Below are positions 56,113 through 64,000 of a DNA stretch of 64,000 nt, piece by piece. Made by a program: the position numbers and the translations under genes. Numbering within the stretch: position 1 is the stretch's first letter; every line of letters starts with the position of its first letter. The stretch comes from Pseudomonas sp. BN417. Its GTDB lineage: Bacteria > Pseudomonadota > Gammaproteobacteria > Pseudomonadales > Pseudomonadaceae. The notes under the pieces are model-generated. The model had not been told where the DNA came from and did no database searches. It saw only the letters and a list, made by a program, of their open reading frames with translations. The stretch covers positions 1-64,000 of the forward strand of contig NZ_SSOJ01000067.1 in NCBI RefSeq assembly GCF_029871205.1, given 5' to 3'.

Positions 56113-57382
56113 TTTCAGGGCTCTCGAGAATCAGGATGGCGCGGAAGTCGTTCACATTGGTACGGGTCGGTTCGGTGACGATGAGATCGCCGAGGGCGGC
56201 GAAATACCCGTATCCGTTGTTGTTGTCCAGCTCATCGCTGGACGAAAGACCTTGTTTGGTGGCGCGGGCGTAGCTGCACGGGGTCATGATGGCGCCGGCA
56301 TTGTCCTCCGAACCGTCGATGCCGTCGGTGTCGCCGGCCAGGGCATAGACGCCCGGCAGGCCTTTCAGGGTATTGGTCAGGCTCAGCAGGAACTCGGCGT
56401 TGCGCCCGCCACGGCCGTTGCCGCGCACGGTAACGGTGGTCTCGCCGCCGGAGAGGATCACGCAGGGAGGCTTGATCGGCTGGCCATGCAGCACCATCTG
56501 GCGGGCGATACCGGCGTGGACCTTGGCCACTTCGCGGGATTCACCCTCCAGGTCGCCGAGGATCAGCGGGGTCAATCCGGCGGCGCGTACCTTCTCGGCG
56601 GCGGCGTCGAGGGATTGCTGCGGCGTGGCGATCAGCTGGAAGTGGCTGCGGGCGAGGCAGGGGTCACCCGGCTTGACGGTTTCCGAGCGCGGGTCCTGCA
56701 GCCAGGCGCGCACATGGGCCGGGATCTCGATTGCGTAGCGGGCGAGGATGGCCAGAGCTTCGGCGGAGGTGGTCGGGTCGGCCACTGTGGGGCCGGAGGC
56801 GATCACGGTGGCCTCGTCGCCGGGCACGTCGGAGATCGCGTAGGTGTAGACGGTGGCCGGCCAGCAGGCCTTGGCCAGGCGGCCGCCCTTGATCGCCGAG
56901 AGATGCTTGCGCACGCAGTTCATCTCGGAAATGGAGGCGCCGGATTTCAGCAGGGCCTTGTTGATCGCCTGCTTGTCCTTGAGGGTCAGGCCCTCGGCGG
57001 GCAGGGCCAGCAGGGAGGAGCCGCCGCCGGAGAGGAGGAAGATGACCCGATCGGATTCGCTGAGGCCGCTGACCAGCTTCAGCACGCGCTGGGCGGTTTC
57101 CAGGCCGGCGGCGTCGGGCACCGGGTGCGCGGCTTCCACCACTTCGATCTTCCGGCAGTCGGCGCCATGGCCGTAGCGGGTCACCACCAGGCCGGAAATC
57201 TCGCCCTGCCATTCACGTTCGATCACTTCGGCCATGGCCGCGGCAGCCTTGCCGGCGCCGATGACGATGACGCGGCCGGAACGATCGGCGGGCAGGTGGT
57301 CGGCCAGGACCTGGCGCGGGTGGGCAGCGGCGATGGCGGTGGCGAACAGGTCGCCCAGGAAGGCTTTGGGGTCGAGGGACAT
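56102..57382 (-). CDS. ttuD: Glycerate 2-kinase (TtuD/GckA, MOFRL)
   Basis: Protein of 426 residues in the DUF4147/MOFRL family. Older annotations call TtuD a hydroxypyruvate reductase; the family is now known as glycerate 2-kinases making 2-phosphoglycerate, which fits its place between glxR and pykF. Seen: GRVIVIGAGKAAAAMAEVIE, FLLSGGGSSLLALPAEGLTL, MNCVRKHLSAIKGGRLAKAC, MOFRL part LSGGETTVTVRGNGRGGRNA and AGDTDGIDGSEDNAGA. AACAAGAA at 57404-57411 upstream matches the Hfq/Crc motif. Confidence 0.93.
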   Translation of the reverse strand: MSLDPKAFLGDLFATAIAAAHPRQVLADHLPADRSGRVIVIGAGKAAAAMAEVIEREWQGEISGLVVTRYGHGADCRKIEVVEAAHPVPDAAGLETAQRVLKLVSGLSESDRVIFLLSGGGSSLLALPAEGLTLKDKQAINKALLKSGASISEMNCVRKHLSAIKGGRLAKACWPATVYTYAISDVPGDEATVIASGPTVADPTTSAEALAILARYAIEIPAHVRAWLQDPRSETVKPGDPCLARSHFQLIATPQQSLDAAAEKVRAAGLTPLILGDLEGESREVAKVHAGIARQMVLHGQPIKPPCVILSGGETTVTVRGNGRGGRNAEFLLSLTNTLKGLPGVYALAGDTDGIDGSEDNAGAIMTPCSYARATKQGLSSSDELDNNNGYGYFAALGDLIVTEPTRTNVNDFRAILILESPENDA

Positions 57383-57403
57383 GGCACACTCCAGGTGTCT
57401 GGA

Positions 57404-57411
57404 TTCTTGTT
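57404..57411 (-). promoter_or_regulatory. Candidate Hfq/Crc (CA) motif, ttuD
   Basis: Minus-strand AACAAGAA fits AANAANAA, about 22 nt before the ttuD start. Confidence 0.4.
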
Positions 57412-57461
57412 GTGGGGCGGCGTGCCGGCGAGCGGCGTCGCCGGGCGTATGTGGCCGATTT

Positions 57462-57639
57462 CAGTCCCGAACCGCCGCGCGCGCAGAGGCTCGGGACTGG
57501 AATCGACCTTCCTGGTCCTTGGCGCCGTGTCACCGCGGACCAGGAGGGTCGAAGGGGGTCGTAGGGCGGGTGGAGCGGGCGCCGGCCATCGCGGGAGCTG
57601 CCGGATCGATGGGCAGCGCTGACGCTCAACCCGCCCTAC
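57462..57639. repeat. Two inverted repeats in the glxR-ttuD gap
   Basis: CAGTCCCGA/TCGGGACTG (57462-57470 and 57491-57499) and the long-armed GTAGGGCGGGT/ACCCGCCCTAC (57561-57571 and 57629-57639). The latter is an intergenic repeat type that has entered the middle of the operon, widening the glxR-ttuD gap to 263 bp. No gene is seen here. Confidence 0.75.
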
Positions 57640-57645
57640 GAAACA

Positions 57646-58536
57646 TCACTCCTCGCGAATCGAGAAGTTGGCCATGTGCTCCAGGCCCTTGATCAGCGCG
57701 GAGTGGTCCCAGTTGCTGCCGCCGATGGCTGCGCAGGTGCTGAACACTTGCTGGGCGTTGGCGGTGTTCGGCAGGTTCAGGCCCAGCTCGCGGGCGCCGG
57801 ACAGGGCCAGGTTCAGGTCCTTCTGGTGCAGGCTGATGCGGAAGCCCGGATCGAAGGTGCCCTTGATCATACGCTCGCCATGGACTTCCAGGATCTTGGA
57901 GCCGGCGAAGCCACCCATCAGGGCTTCGCGCACCTTGGCCGGGTCGGCGCCGTTCCTGGCGGCGAACAGCAGGGCTTCGGCGACGGCCTGGATGTTCAGG
58001 GCGACGATGATCTGGTTGGCCACCTTGGCGGTCTGGCCGTCACCGTTGGCACCCACGCGGGTGATGTTCTTGCCCATGGCCTGGAACAGCGGCAGGGCGC
58101 GTTCGAAGGCGTTCGGGCAGCCACCGACCATGATGCTCAGGGTCGCGGCCTTGGCGCCCACTTCACCGCCGGATACCGGGGCGTCCAGGTAGGCGGCGCC
58201 GGTGGCCTTGATCTTCTCGGCGAAGGCCTTGGTGGCGGACGGGGAGATGGAGCTCATGTCGATCACGACTTTGCCGGCGCCAACGCCTTCGACAACGCCG
58301 TCCTTGCGGAACAGCACGTCTTCGACCTGGGGGGTGTCCGGAACCATGATGATGATGAACTCGGCTTCCTGGGCAACCTCTTTCGGGTTGGCCAGGCCAA
58401 CGCCGTTGTCGCCCAGCAGATCAGCCGGCGCCTTGTCGAAATGCTCGGAGAAGAACAGGGTGTGGCCGGCCTTCTGCAGGTTCTGAGCCATGGGCTTGCC
58501 CATGATGCCGGTGCCGATGAATCCGATTTTTGCCAT
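57646..58536 (-). CDS. glxR: Tartronate semialdehyde reductase
   Basis: NAD(P)H-dependent 2-hydroxy-3-oxopropionate reductase of 296 residues: tartronate semialdehyde to D-glycerate. Rossmann start MAKIGFIGTGIMGKPMAQNL, substrate-binding DAPVSGGEVGAKAATLSIMV, catalytic lysine in QTAKVANQIIVALN. Beta-hydroxyacid dehydrogenase family, normal length. 11 bp after hyi in the glyoxylate operon. Confidence 0.96.
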   Translation of the reverse strand: MAKIGFIGTGIMGKPMAQNLQKAGHTLFFSEHFDKAPADLLGDNGVGLANPKEVAQEAEFIIIMVPDTPQVEDVLFRKDGVVEGVGAGKVVIDMSSISPSATKAFAEKIKATGAAYLDAPVSGGEVGAKAATLSIMVGGCPNAFERALPLFQAMGKNITRVGANGDGQTAKVANQIIVALNIQAVAEALLFAARNGADPAKVREALMGGFAGSKILEVHGERMIKGTFDPGFRISLHQKDLNLALSGARELGLNLPNTANAQQVFSTCAAIGGSNWDHSALIKGLEHMANFSIREE

Positions 58537-58547
58537 GGGATTTGTCC

Positions 58548-59330
58548 TCAGATTGCGTTGTGCGTCTTCAGCCAGCCAAGGCCAGCAACGGTGGTGGTAG
58601 CCGGCTTGTATTCACAGCCGATCCAGCCCTGGTAGCCGATGCGGTCCAGGTGCTCGAAGAGGAAGCGGTAGTTGATCTCACCGGTGCCCGGCTCGTTGCG
58701 GCCCGGGTTGTCGGCGAGCTGCACATGGTTGATCGCGGCGAGGTTGGACTCGACGGTGCGCGCCAGGTCTCCTTCCATGATCTGCATGTGGTAGATGTCG
58801 TACTGCAGGAACAGGTTGGCACTGCCGACCTTTTCGCGGATGGCCAGGGCCTGCCTGGTGTTGTTCAGGTAGAAGCCGGGGATGTCGCGGGTGTTGATGG
58901 CTTCCATCACCAGCTTGATGCCGGCGGCCTCGAGCTTCTCGGCGGCGAACTTGAGGTTCTCGACGAAGGTCTGCTCGATGGTCGCGCAGTCATGGCCTTG
59001 CGGACGGATGCCGGCCAGGCAGTTGATCTGGGTATTGCCCAGTACCTTGGCGTAGGCGATGGCCTTGTCCACGCCGGCGCGGAACTCTGCCACGCGGTCG
59101 GGGTGGCAGGCGATGCCACGCTCGCCCTTGCCCCAGTCACCGGCGGGCAGGTTGAACAGCACCTGCTGCAGATTGTTGGCGTCCAGGCGGGCACGGATTT
59201 CCTCTACCGGAAAATCGTAGGGGAAGAGGTATTCGACACCGCTGAAGCCGGCTTCGGCGGCAGCGGCGAAACGGTCCAGGAAGTCCACTTCGGTGAACAG
59301 CATGGAGAGGTTGGCAGCAAAACGGGGCAT
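58548..59330 (-). CDS. hyi: Hydroxypyruvate isomerase
   Basis: TIM-barrel isomerase of 260 residues interconverting hydroxypyruvate and tartronate semialdehyde. Metal/active-site glutamates in KLVMEAINTRDIPGFYLNN and GWIGCEYKPATTT, with QYDIYHMQIMEGDLART between. Start ATG is preceded by AACAAGAAGGAG, where an Hfq/Crc motif merges with the ribosome site. Confidence 0.95.
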   Translation of the reverse strand: MPRFAANLSMLFTEVDFLDRFAAAAEAGFSGVEYLFPYDFPVEEIRARLDANNLQQVLFNLPAGDWGKGERGIACHPDRVAEFRAGVDKAIAYAKVLGNTQINCLAGIRPQGHDCATIEQTFVENLKFAAEKLEAAGIKLVMEAINTRDIPGFYLNNTRQALAIREKVGSANLFLQYDIYHMQIMEGDLARTVESNLAAINHVQLADNPGRNEPGTGEINYRFLFEHLDRIGYQGWIGCEYKPATTTVAGLGWLKTHNAI

Positions 59331-59340
59331 GAATGTCTCC

Positions 59341-59348
59341 TTCTTGTT
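59341..59348 (-). promoter_or_regulatory. Candidate Hfq/Crc (CA) motif overlapping the hyi ribosome site
   Basis: Minus-strand AACAAGAA runs directly into GGAG. Binding there would compete with the ribosome. Confidence 0.45.
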
Positions 59349-59383
59349 CCTCGCTCCCGCAAGCGGAAGAGGGGAGGTGAAGC

Positions 59384-59412
59384 CCCTCTCCTGCCACGAA
59401 CAGGAGAGGGGT
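59384..59412. repeat. Hairpin between gcl and hyi
   Basis: CCCCTCTCCTG and CAGGAGAGGGG with a 7-nt loop, no T-run. Same CTCTCC/GGAGAG type as the hairpin at 22454; a likely RNA-stability or processing element. Confidence 0.6.
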
Positions 59413-59417
59413 GTCAG

Positions 59418-61193
<1,776 letters not shown>

Positions 61194-61218
61194 GTTTTGT
61201 GCCTCTTTCTTGTGAGAA

Positions 61219-61228
61219 TTGTATACAA
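61219..61228. promoter_or_regulatory. TTGTATACAA operator, gcl side
   Basis: Perfect 10-bp palindrome 26 nt upstream of gcl. Core TGTATACA recurs at 61370 and 62914. Candidate site for the TetR protein of this cluster, or for a GntR/FCD-type regulator, many of which also bind TTGTATACAA. Confidence 0.55.
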
Positions 61229-61369
61229 GCTACGTGGCTGGATTCTATTCAGCAGCTGACTGAAGGGTCAAGGCCATTTGTGAGGCTAAAGGTCGCAGGG
61301 CAGCGACTCTTTTAAAACGCCCGTTTCACGGGCCTCTCCAGGGATGGTCAGGATGCCGACGACACTAAT

Positions 61370-61377
61370 GTATACAA
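61370..61377. promoter_or_regulatory. TGTATACA operator, HbpS-like gene side
   Basis: AATGTATACAAAA in the AT-rich middle of the 361-bp gcl/HbpS-like intergenic region, 178 nt before the rightward gene. A weaker half-match ATTGTATC follows at about 61390. The rest of this gap shows no gene. Confidence 0.5.
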
Positions 61378-61554
61378 AAAATAATGTGATTGTATCTATC
61401 TGTTGATTTTTTTGTGTTCGGTGGGATAGTGAGCTACAGCTTTCAGACGCATCGCAGGACGGGCTGGAAAACGCCCGCATGGCCGCAGGAGTGCACTGAC
61501 TCTGGCCCGGACGACGCCGCACAAGGTTCAACCACTCACGAGGAACGCTTGAAA

Positions 61555-61992
61555 ATGACCACTCTGACCCTGGAAACCGCTGTGAGCATTTCCAACCACG
61601 CCCTGGCCACTGGTCGGGAAATGCGCACGGCGCCGCTGACCATCGCCGTGCTGGATGCAGGCGGCCACCTGATCACCCTGCAGCGCCAGGACGGCGCCAG
61701 CATGCTTCGGCCGCAGATCGCCATCGGCAAGGCGTGGGGCGCCGTGGCCCTGGGCAAGGGCTCGCGCCTGATCGCCGCCGACGCGCAACAGCGCCCGGCC
61801 TTCATTGGCGCGGTGAACAACCTGGCCGACGGCAATCTGGTGCCGGCGCCGGGTGGTGTACTGATTCGCGATGCCCAGGGACAGGTGATCGGCGCCGTCG
61901 GTATCAGCGGCGATACCTCGGATATCGACGAGCAGTGCGCGGTGAGCGCCGTGGAAGCGGCCGGCCTGAAGGCGGATGCCGGCGCGGCGTGA
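61555..61992 (+). CDS. GlcG/HbpS-family protein (PA1503-like)
   Basis: Protein of 145 residues of the DUF336/HbpS fold: VSISNHALATGREMRTAPLT, IAVLDAGGHLITLQRQDGAS and QVIGAVGISGDTSDIDEQCA. Family members bind heme or cobalamin-like ligands or accompany glycolate/diol genes (GlcG, PduO C-terminus). Divergent from gcl with shared TGTATACA-type sites, so probably co-regulated in glyoxylate use; exact role unknown. ATG chosen with GAGGAACGCTTGAAA upstream. Confidence 0.85.
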   Translation: MTTLTLETAVSISNHALATGREMRTAPLTIAVLDAGGHLITLQRQDGASMLRPQIAIGKAWGAVALGKGSRLIAADAQQRPAFIGAVNNLADGNLVPAPGGVLIRDAQGQVIGAVGISGDTSDIDEQCAVSAVEAAGLKADAGAA

Positions 61993-62002
61993 TGGCTGAA
62001 GG

Positions 62003-62135
62003 GGGCTGCTGCGCAGCCCTCAGCGAATGAATTCGCCCCCACAGGGTTGGTGCCAGCCGGCGCCTACCTTGTGGGGGCGAAAACGTTTTCTGTAGGGGCG
62101 AATTCATTCGCCAGGCAGTCCGAAGGACTGCCCGC
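62003..62135. repeat. Cluster of REP halves
   Basis: First half: GGGCTGCTGCGCAGCCC plus arm GAATGAATTCGCCCCCACA (to 62043). Then TGTGGGGGCGAAAACGTTTTC (62070-62090), an unusual arm with the palindrome GAAAACGTTTTC. Then TGTAGGGGCGAATTCATTCG with hairpin GGCAGTCCGAAGGACTGCC (62091-62135). They lie between the convergent HbpS-like and TetR genes. Confidence 0.8.
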
Positions 62136-62172
62136 TGAGGGTGCCAGAGAATCTTGTGGGAGCGGGTCGGCC

Positions 62173-62802
62173 TCAGGCGCTCTTGGCCTGGGGCTTCTCT
62201 TCCACTTCGCAGCCCTTGATCACCAGGCGGATGATGGTTTCCGCAGCGGCATCGTAGTCGGCGTCGCTGAGGCTGGCCTTGCCGGTGACGGTGGAGATCT
62301 GCCAGTCGAAGTCGGCGTAGGTCTGGGTCGCGGCCCAGATGCTGAACAGCAGGTGGTGGGGGTCGACCTTGGCCATCAGGCCCTGGTCTATCCAGCGCTG
62401 GATGCACTCGATGTTGTGCTTGGCCTGTTCGTTCAGCTGCGCGGTCTGCTCGGGGGAAAGGTGTGGCGCGCCGTGCATGATCTCGCTGGCGAACACCTTG
62501 GAGGCGTAGGGCAGTTCGCGGGAGATGCGGATCTTCGAGCGGATGTAGGCGGTGAGCACCTCGAACGGGTGGCCGGCCTGGTTGAAGGGCGCGGAGGCCT
62601 GCAACAGCGGCTCGACGATGCTCTCCAGCACCTCGCGGTAGAGGTTTTCCTTCGACTTGAAGTAGTAGTAGACATTGGGCTTGGGCAGGCCAGCCTTGGC
62701 CGCGATGTCGCTCGTCTTGGTGGCGGCGAACCCCTTGTCGGCGAATTCCTCGCTGGCCGCGCGCAGGATCAGGTCTCTGTTGCGCTCGCGAATGCTGCTC
62801 AC
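62173..62802 (-). CDS. TetR-family regulator (RutR-like)
   Basis: Repressor of 209 residues. HTH: LILRAASEEFADKGFAATKT then DIAAKAGLPKPNVYYYFKSK. The C-terminal part (SRELPYASKVFASEIMHGAP, HHLLFSIWAATQTYADFDWQ) is strikingly like RutR of E. coli, whose ligand is uracil; here the ligand may be a glyoxylate-pathway or purine-derived compound (inference). Start is GTG with AAGGAG 5 nt upstream; the longer frame to 62922 would run over the operator. By order equivalent to PA1504. Confidence 0.9.
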   Translation of the reverse strand: MSSIRERNRDLILRAASEEFADKGFAATKTSDIAAKAGLPKPNVYYYFKSKENLYREVLESIVEPLLQASAPFNQAGHPFEVLTAYIRSKIRISRELPYASKVFASEIMHGAPHLSPEQTAQLNEQAKHNIECIQRWIDQGLMAKVDPHHLLFSIWAATQTYADFDWQISTVTGKASLSDADYDAAAETIIRLVIKGCEVEEKPQAKSA

Positions 62803-62913
62803 ATCGGCTCCTTGTTTGGCTCGCCAGGGCGCCAGAAAGGCCGGCTGGCGAGAGGTCGGGCATGTTAGCATCGGGTTCGCGGCGCTCTCAAGCGAGCCAC
62901 TGGATGAATTTCC

Positions 62914-62921
62914 TGTATACA
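62914..62921. promoter_or_regulatory. TGTATACA operator between the TetR gene and moaA
   Basis: CTGTATACAAAA, the same core as at 61219 and 61370. It lies 112 nt before the TetR start and 81 nt before moaA, so it may serve TetR autoregulation or moaA. Confidence 0.5.
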
Positions 62922-63002
62922 AAACAAGACGTTTCTGTTTCCATTCGGCATCCGTCCATGTCGCCGGTGTCCTGACCGGTGCGTGCTGCGGCAGGCTTCA
63001 CC

Positions 63003-63998
63003 ATGCAAGACAACCACTTGCTCGACCCTTTCGGGCGTCGAATTTCCTATCTGCGTCTCTCGGTCACCGACCGTTGCGACTTCCGTTGCACCTATTGCAT
63101 GAGCGAAGACATGGTCTTCGCTCCCCGGGCGCAGATCCTCAGTCTGGAAGAACTTTACGCCGTGGCCGATGCCTTCATCGGACTCGGGGTCACCCGCATT
63201 CGCATCACCGGCGGCGAGCCGCTGGTGCGCAAGGGGCTGACCTCCCTGCTGACCCGCCTGGGCAAGCGCAATGAGCTGGAAGACCTGGCCATCACCAGCA
63301 ACGGCTCCCAACTCGGGCACATGGCCGCCGAGTTGCGCGAAGCCGGCGTCACCCGCCTGAATATCAGCCTCGATTCCCTGCAGCGCGACCGTTTCGCCGC
63401 CTTCACCCGTCGCGACCGCCTCGACCAGGTACTGGCCGGCATCGATGCCGCGCGCGCCGCGGGCTTTCGCCGGATCAAGCTGAACACCGTGGTGCAGAAG
63501 GGCCGCAACGACGACGAGGTGCAGGACCTGGTGGCCTTCGCGGTGGAGCGTGGCCTGGATATCAGCTTCATCGAGGAGATGCCGCTGGGCAGCATCTCCA
63601 GCCACGAGCGCAAGGTTACCCTTTGTACCTCGGAGGAGGTGCGCGAACGGATCGAGCAACGCTTCCGGCTGCTGCCCAGCAGTCACCGTACCGGCGGCCC
63701 GTCACGCTACTGGCAGGTGATCGGCAGCGACACCCAGGTCGGCTTCATCTCACCCCACAGCCGCAACTTCTGCGGCGACTGCAACCGCGTGCGCGTCACC
63801 GCCGAAGGCAAGCTGGTGCTCTGCCTCGGTCACGAGGGCGCGCTGGACCTCAAGGCTCTGATCCGCCGCCATCCCGGAGATGGCCAGCGACTGCGCGCGG
63901 CGTTGATCGAGGCCCTCAGGCTCAAGCCGGAGCGGCACTACTTCGATGCTGCCGAACAAGTGCAAGTAGTCCGTTTCATGAGCATGACCGGCGGCTGA
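63003..63998 (+). CDS. moaA: GTP 3',8-cyclase (molybdenum cofactor synthesis)
   Basis: Radical-SAM enzyme of 331 residues that rearranges GTP in the first step of molybdopterin synthesis. N-terminal iron-sulphur motif CDFRCTYCMSED (CxxxCxxC), RITGGEPLVRKG, and the C-terminal cluster ligands FCGDCNRVRVTAEGKLVLCL, ending in the conserved SMTGG. The ATG is chosen over a GTG eight codons upstream from the usual N-terminus. A moaA copy beside the glyoxylate cluster matches PA1505 (moaA2). Its stop is 2 bp from the window end. Confidence 0.96.
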   Translation: MQDNHLLDPFGRRISYLRLSVTDRCDFRCTYCMSEDMVFAPRAQILSLEELYAVADAFIGLGVTRIRITGGEPLVRKGLTSLLTRLGKRNELEDLAITSNGSQLGHMAAELREAGVTRLNISLDSLQRDRFAAFTRRDRLDQVLAGIDAARAAGFRRIKLNTVVQKGRNDDEVQDLVAFAVERGLDISFIEEMPLGSISSHERKVTLCTSEEVRERIEQRFRLLPSSHRTGGPSRYWQVIGSDTQVGFISPHSRNFCGDCNRVRVTAEGKLVLCLGHEGALDLKALIRRHPGDGQRLRAALIEALRLKPERHYFDAAEQVQVVRFMSMTGG

Positions 63999-64000
63999 CG

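Overview
The window is GC-rich and gene-dense. It reads as chromosomal DNA of a Pseudomonas, probably of the resinovorans/furukawaii-like lineage now called Metapseudomonas. The basis is protein resemblance to P. aeruginosa (for example a near-identical GbuA), gene orders I remember from PAO1, and a dense family of intergenic palindromes ending in GAATGAATTCGCCCCCACA. I see no rRNA, tRNA, CRISPR array, integrase or transposase. Gene names rest on recognition of the sequences by eye, not on a search.

Layout. 0.3-1.2 kb: a drug/metabolite exporter. 1.3-8.75 kb: a three-gene module (TorF-type porin, periplasmic amidohydrolase, divergent LysR regulator) present twice in tandem, each copy bordered by the same ~99-bp palindromic repeat. 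8.9-12.6 kb: aceK, an AraC regulator, an amber-interrupted small gene behind a hairpin that covers its ribosome binding site, and a lipoprotein. 13.0-18.5 kb: acetylpolyamine amidohydrolase with a polyamine-binding protein, an MFS/LysR pair, a 45-residue protein behind an Anr-type promoter and structured leader (resembling SicX/PA1414), and a metallo-beta-lactamase-fold protein. 18.7-27.5 kb: a possible eight-gene co-directional run led by gbuA with symporter, ABC and NCS1 uptake genes, controlled by divergent gbuR.

28.3-43.3 kb is a complete Lap-type biofilm adhesion locus: type I secretion adaptor, ATPase and TolC-like pore on one strand; a 2158-residue adhesin with an N-terminal retention module, a TAAG processing site and C-terminal RTX repeats on the other; then the c-di-GMP receptor LapD and periplasmic protease LapG. 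In the known Lap model, LapD with c-di-GMP sequesters LapG so the adhesin stays anchored; when c-di-GMP falls, LapG cuts the adhesin at the double alanine and releases it. A diguanylate cyclase (hsbD) lies about 4 kb further on.

43.4-54.6 kb holds recQ, hsbD, DUF2804, marR/MFS, a FimV-like polar protein and a urea transporter, in an order resembling PA3344-PA3340. 54.7-64.0 kb is the glyoxylate-assimilation operon gcl-hyi-glxR-ttuD-pykF with a GlcG/HbpS-like gene, a RutR-like TetR regulator and moaA. Here two glyoxylate become tartronate semialdehyde, then glycerate, 2-phosphoglycerate and, through enolase encoded elsewhere, PEP and pyruvate.

Three candidate regulatory layers recur. A-rich AANAANAA motifs, typical of Hfq/Crc catabolite repression, sit at the starts of many catabolic genes. 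TGTATACA palindromes mark three promoter regions around the glyoxylate cluster. REP/BIME elements fill many intergenic gaps and even supply the C-terminus of one protein.
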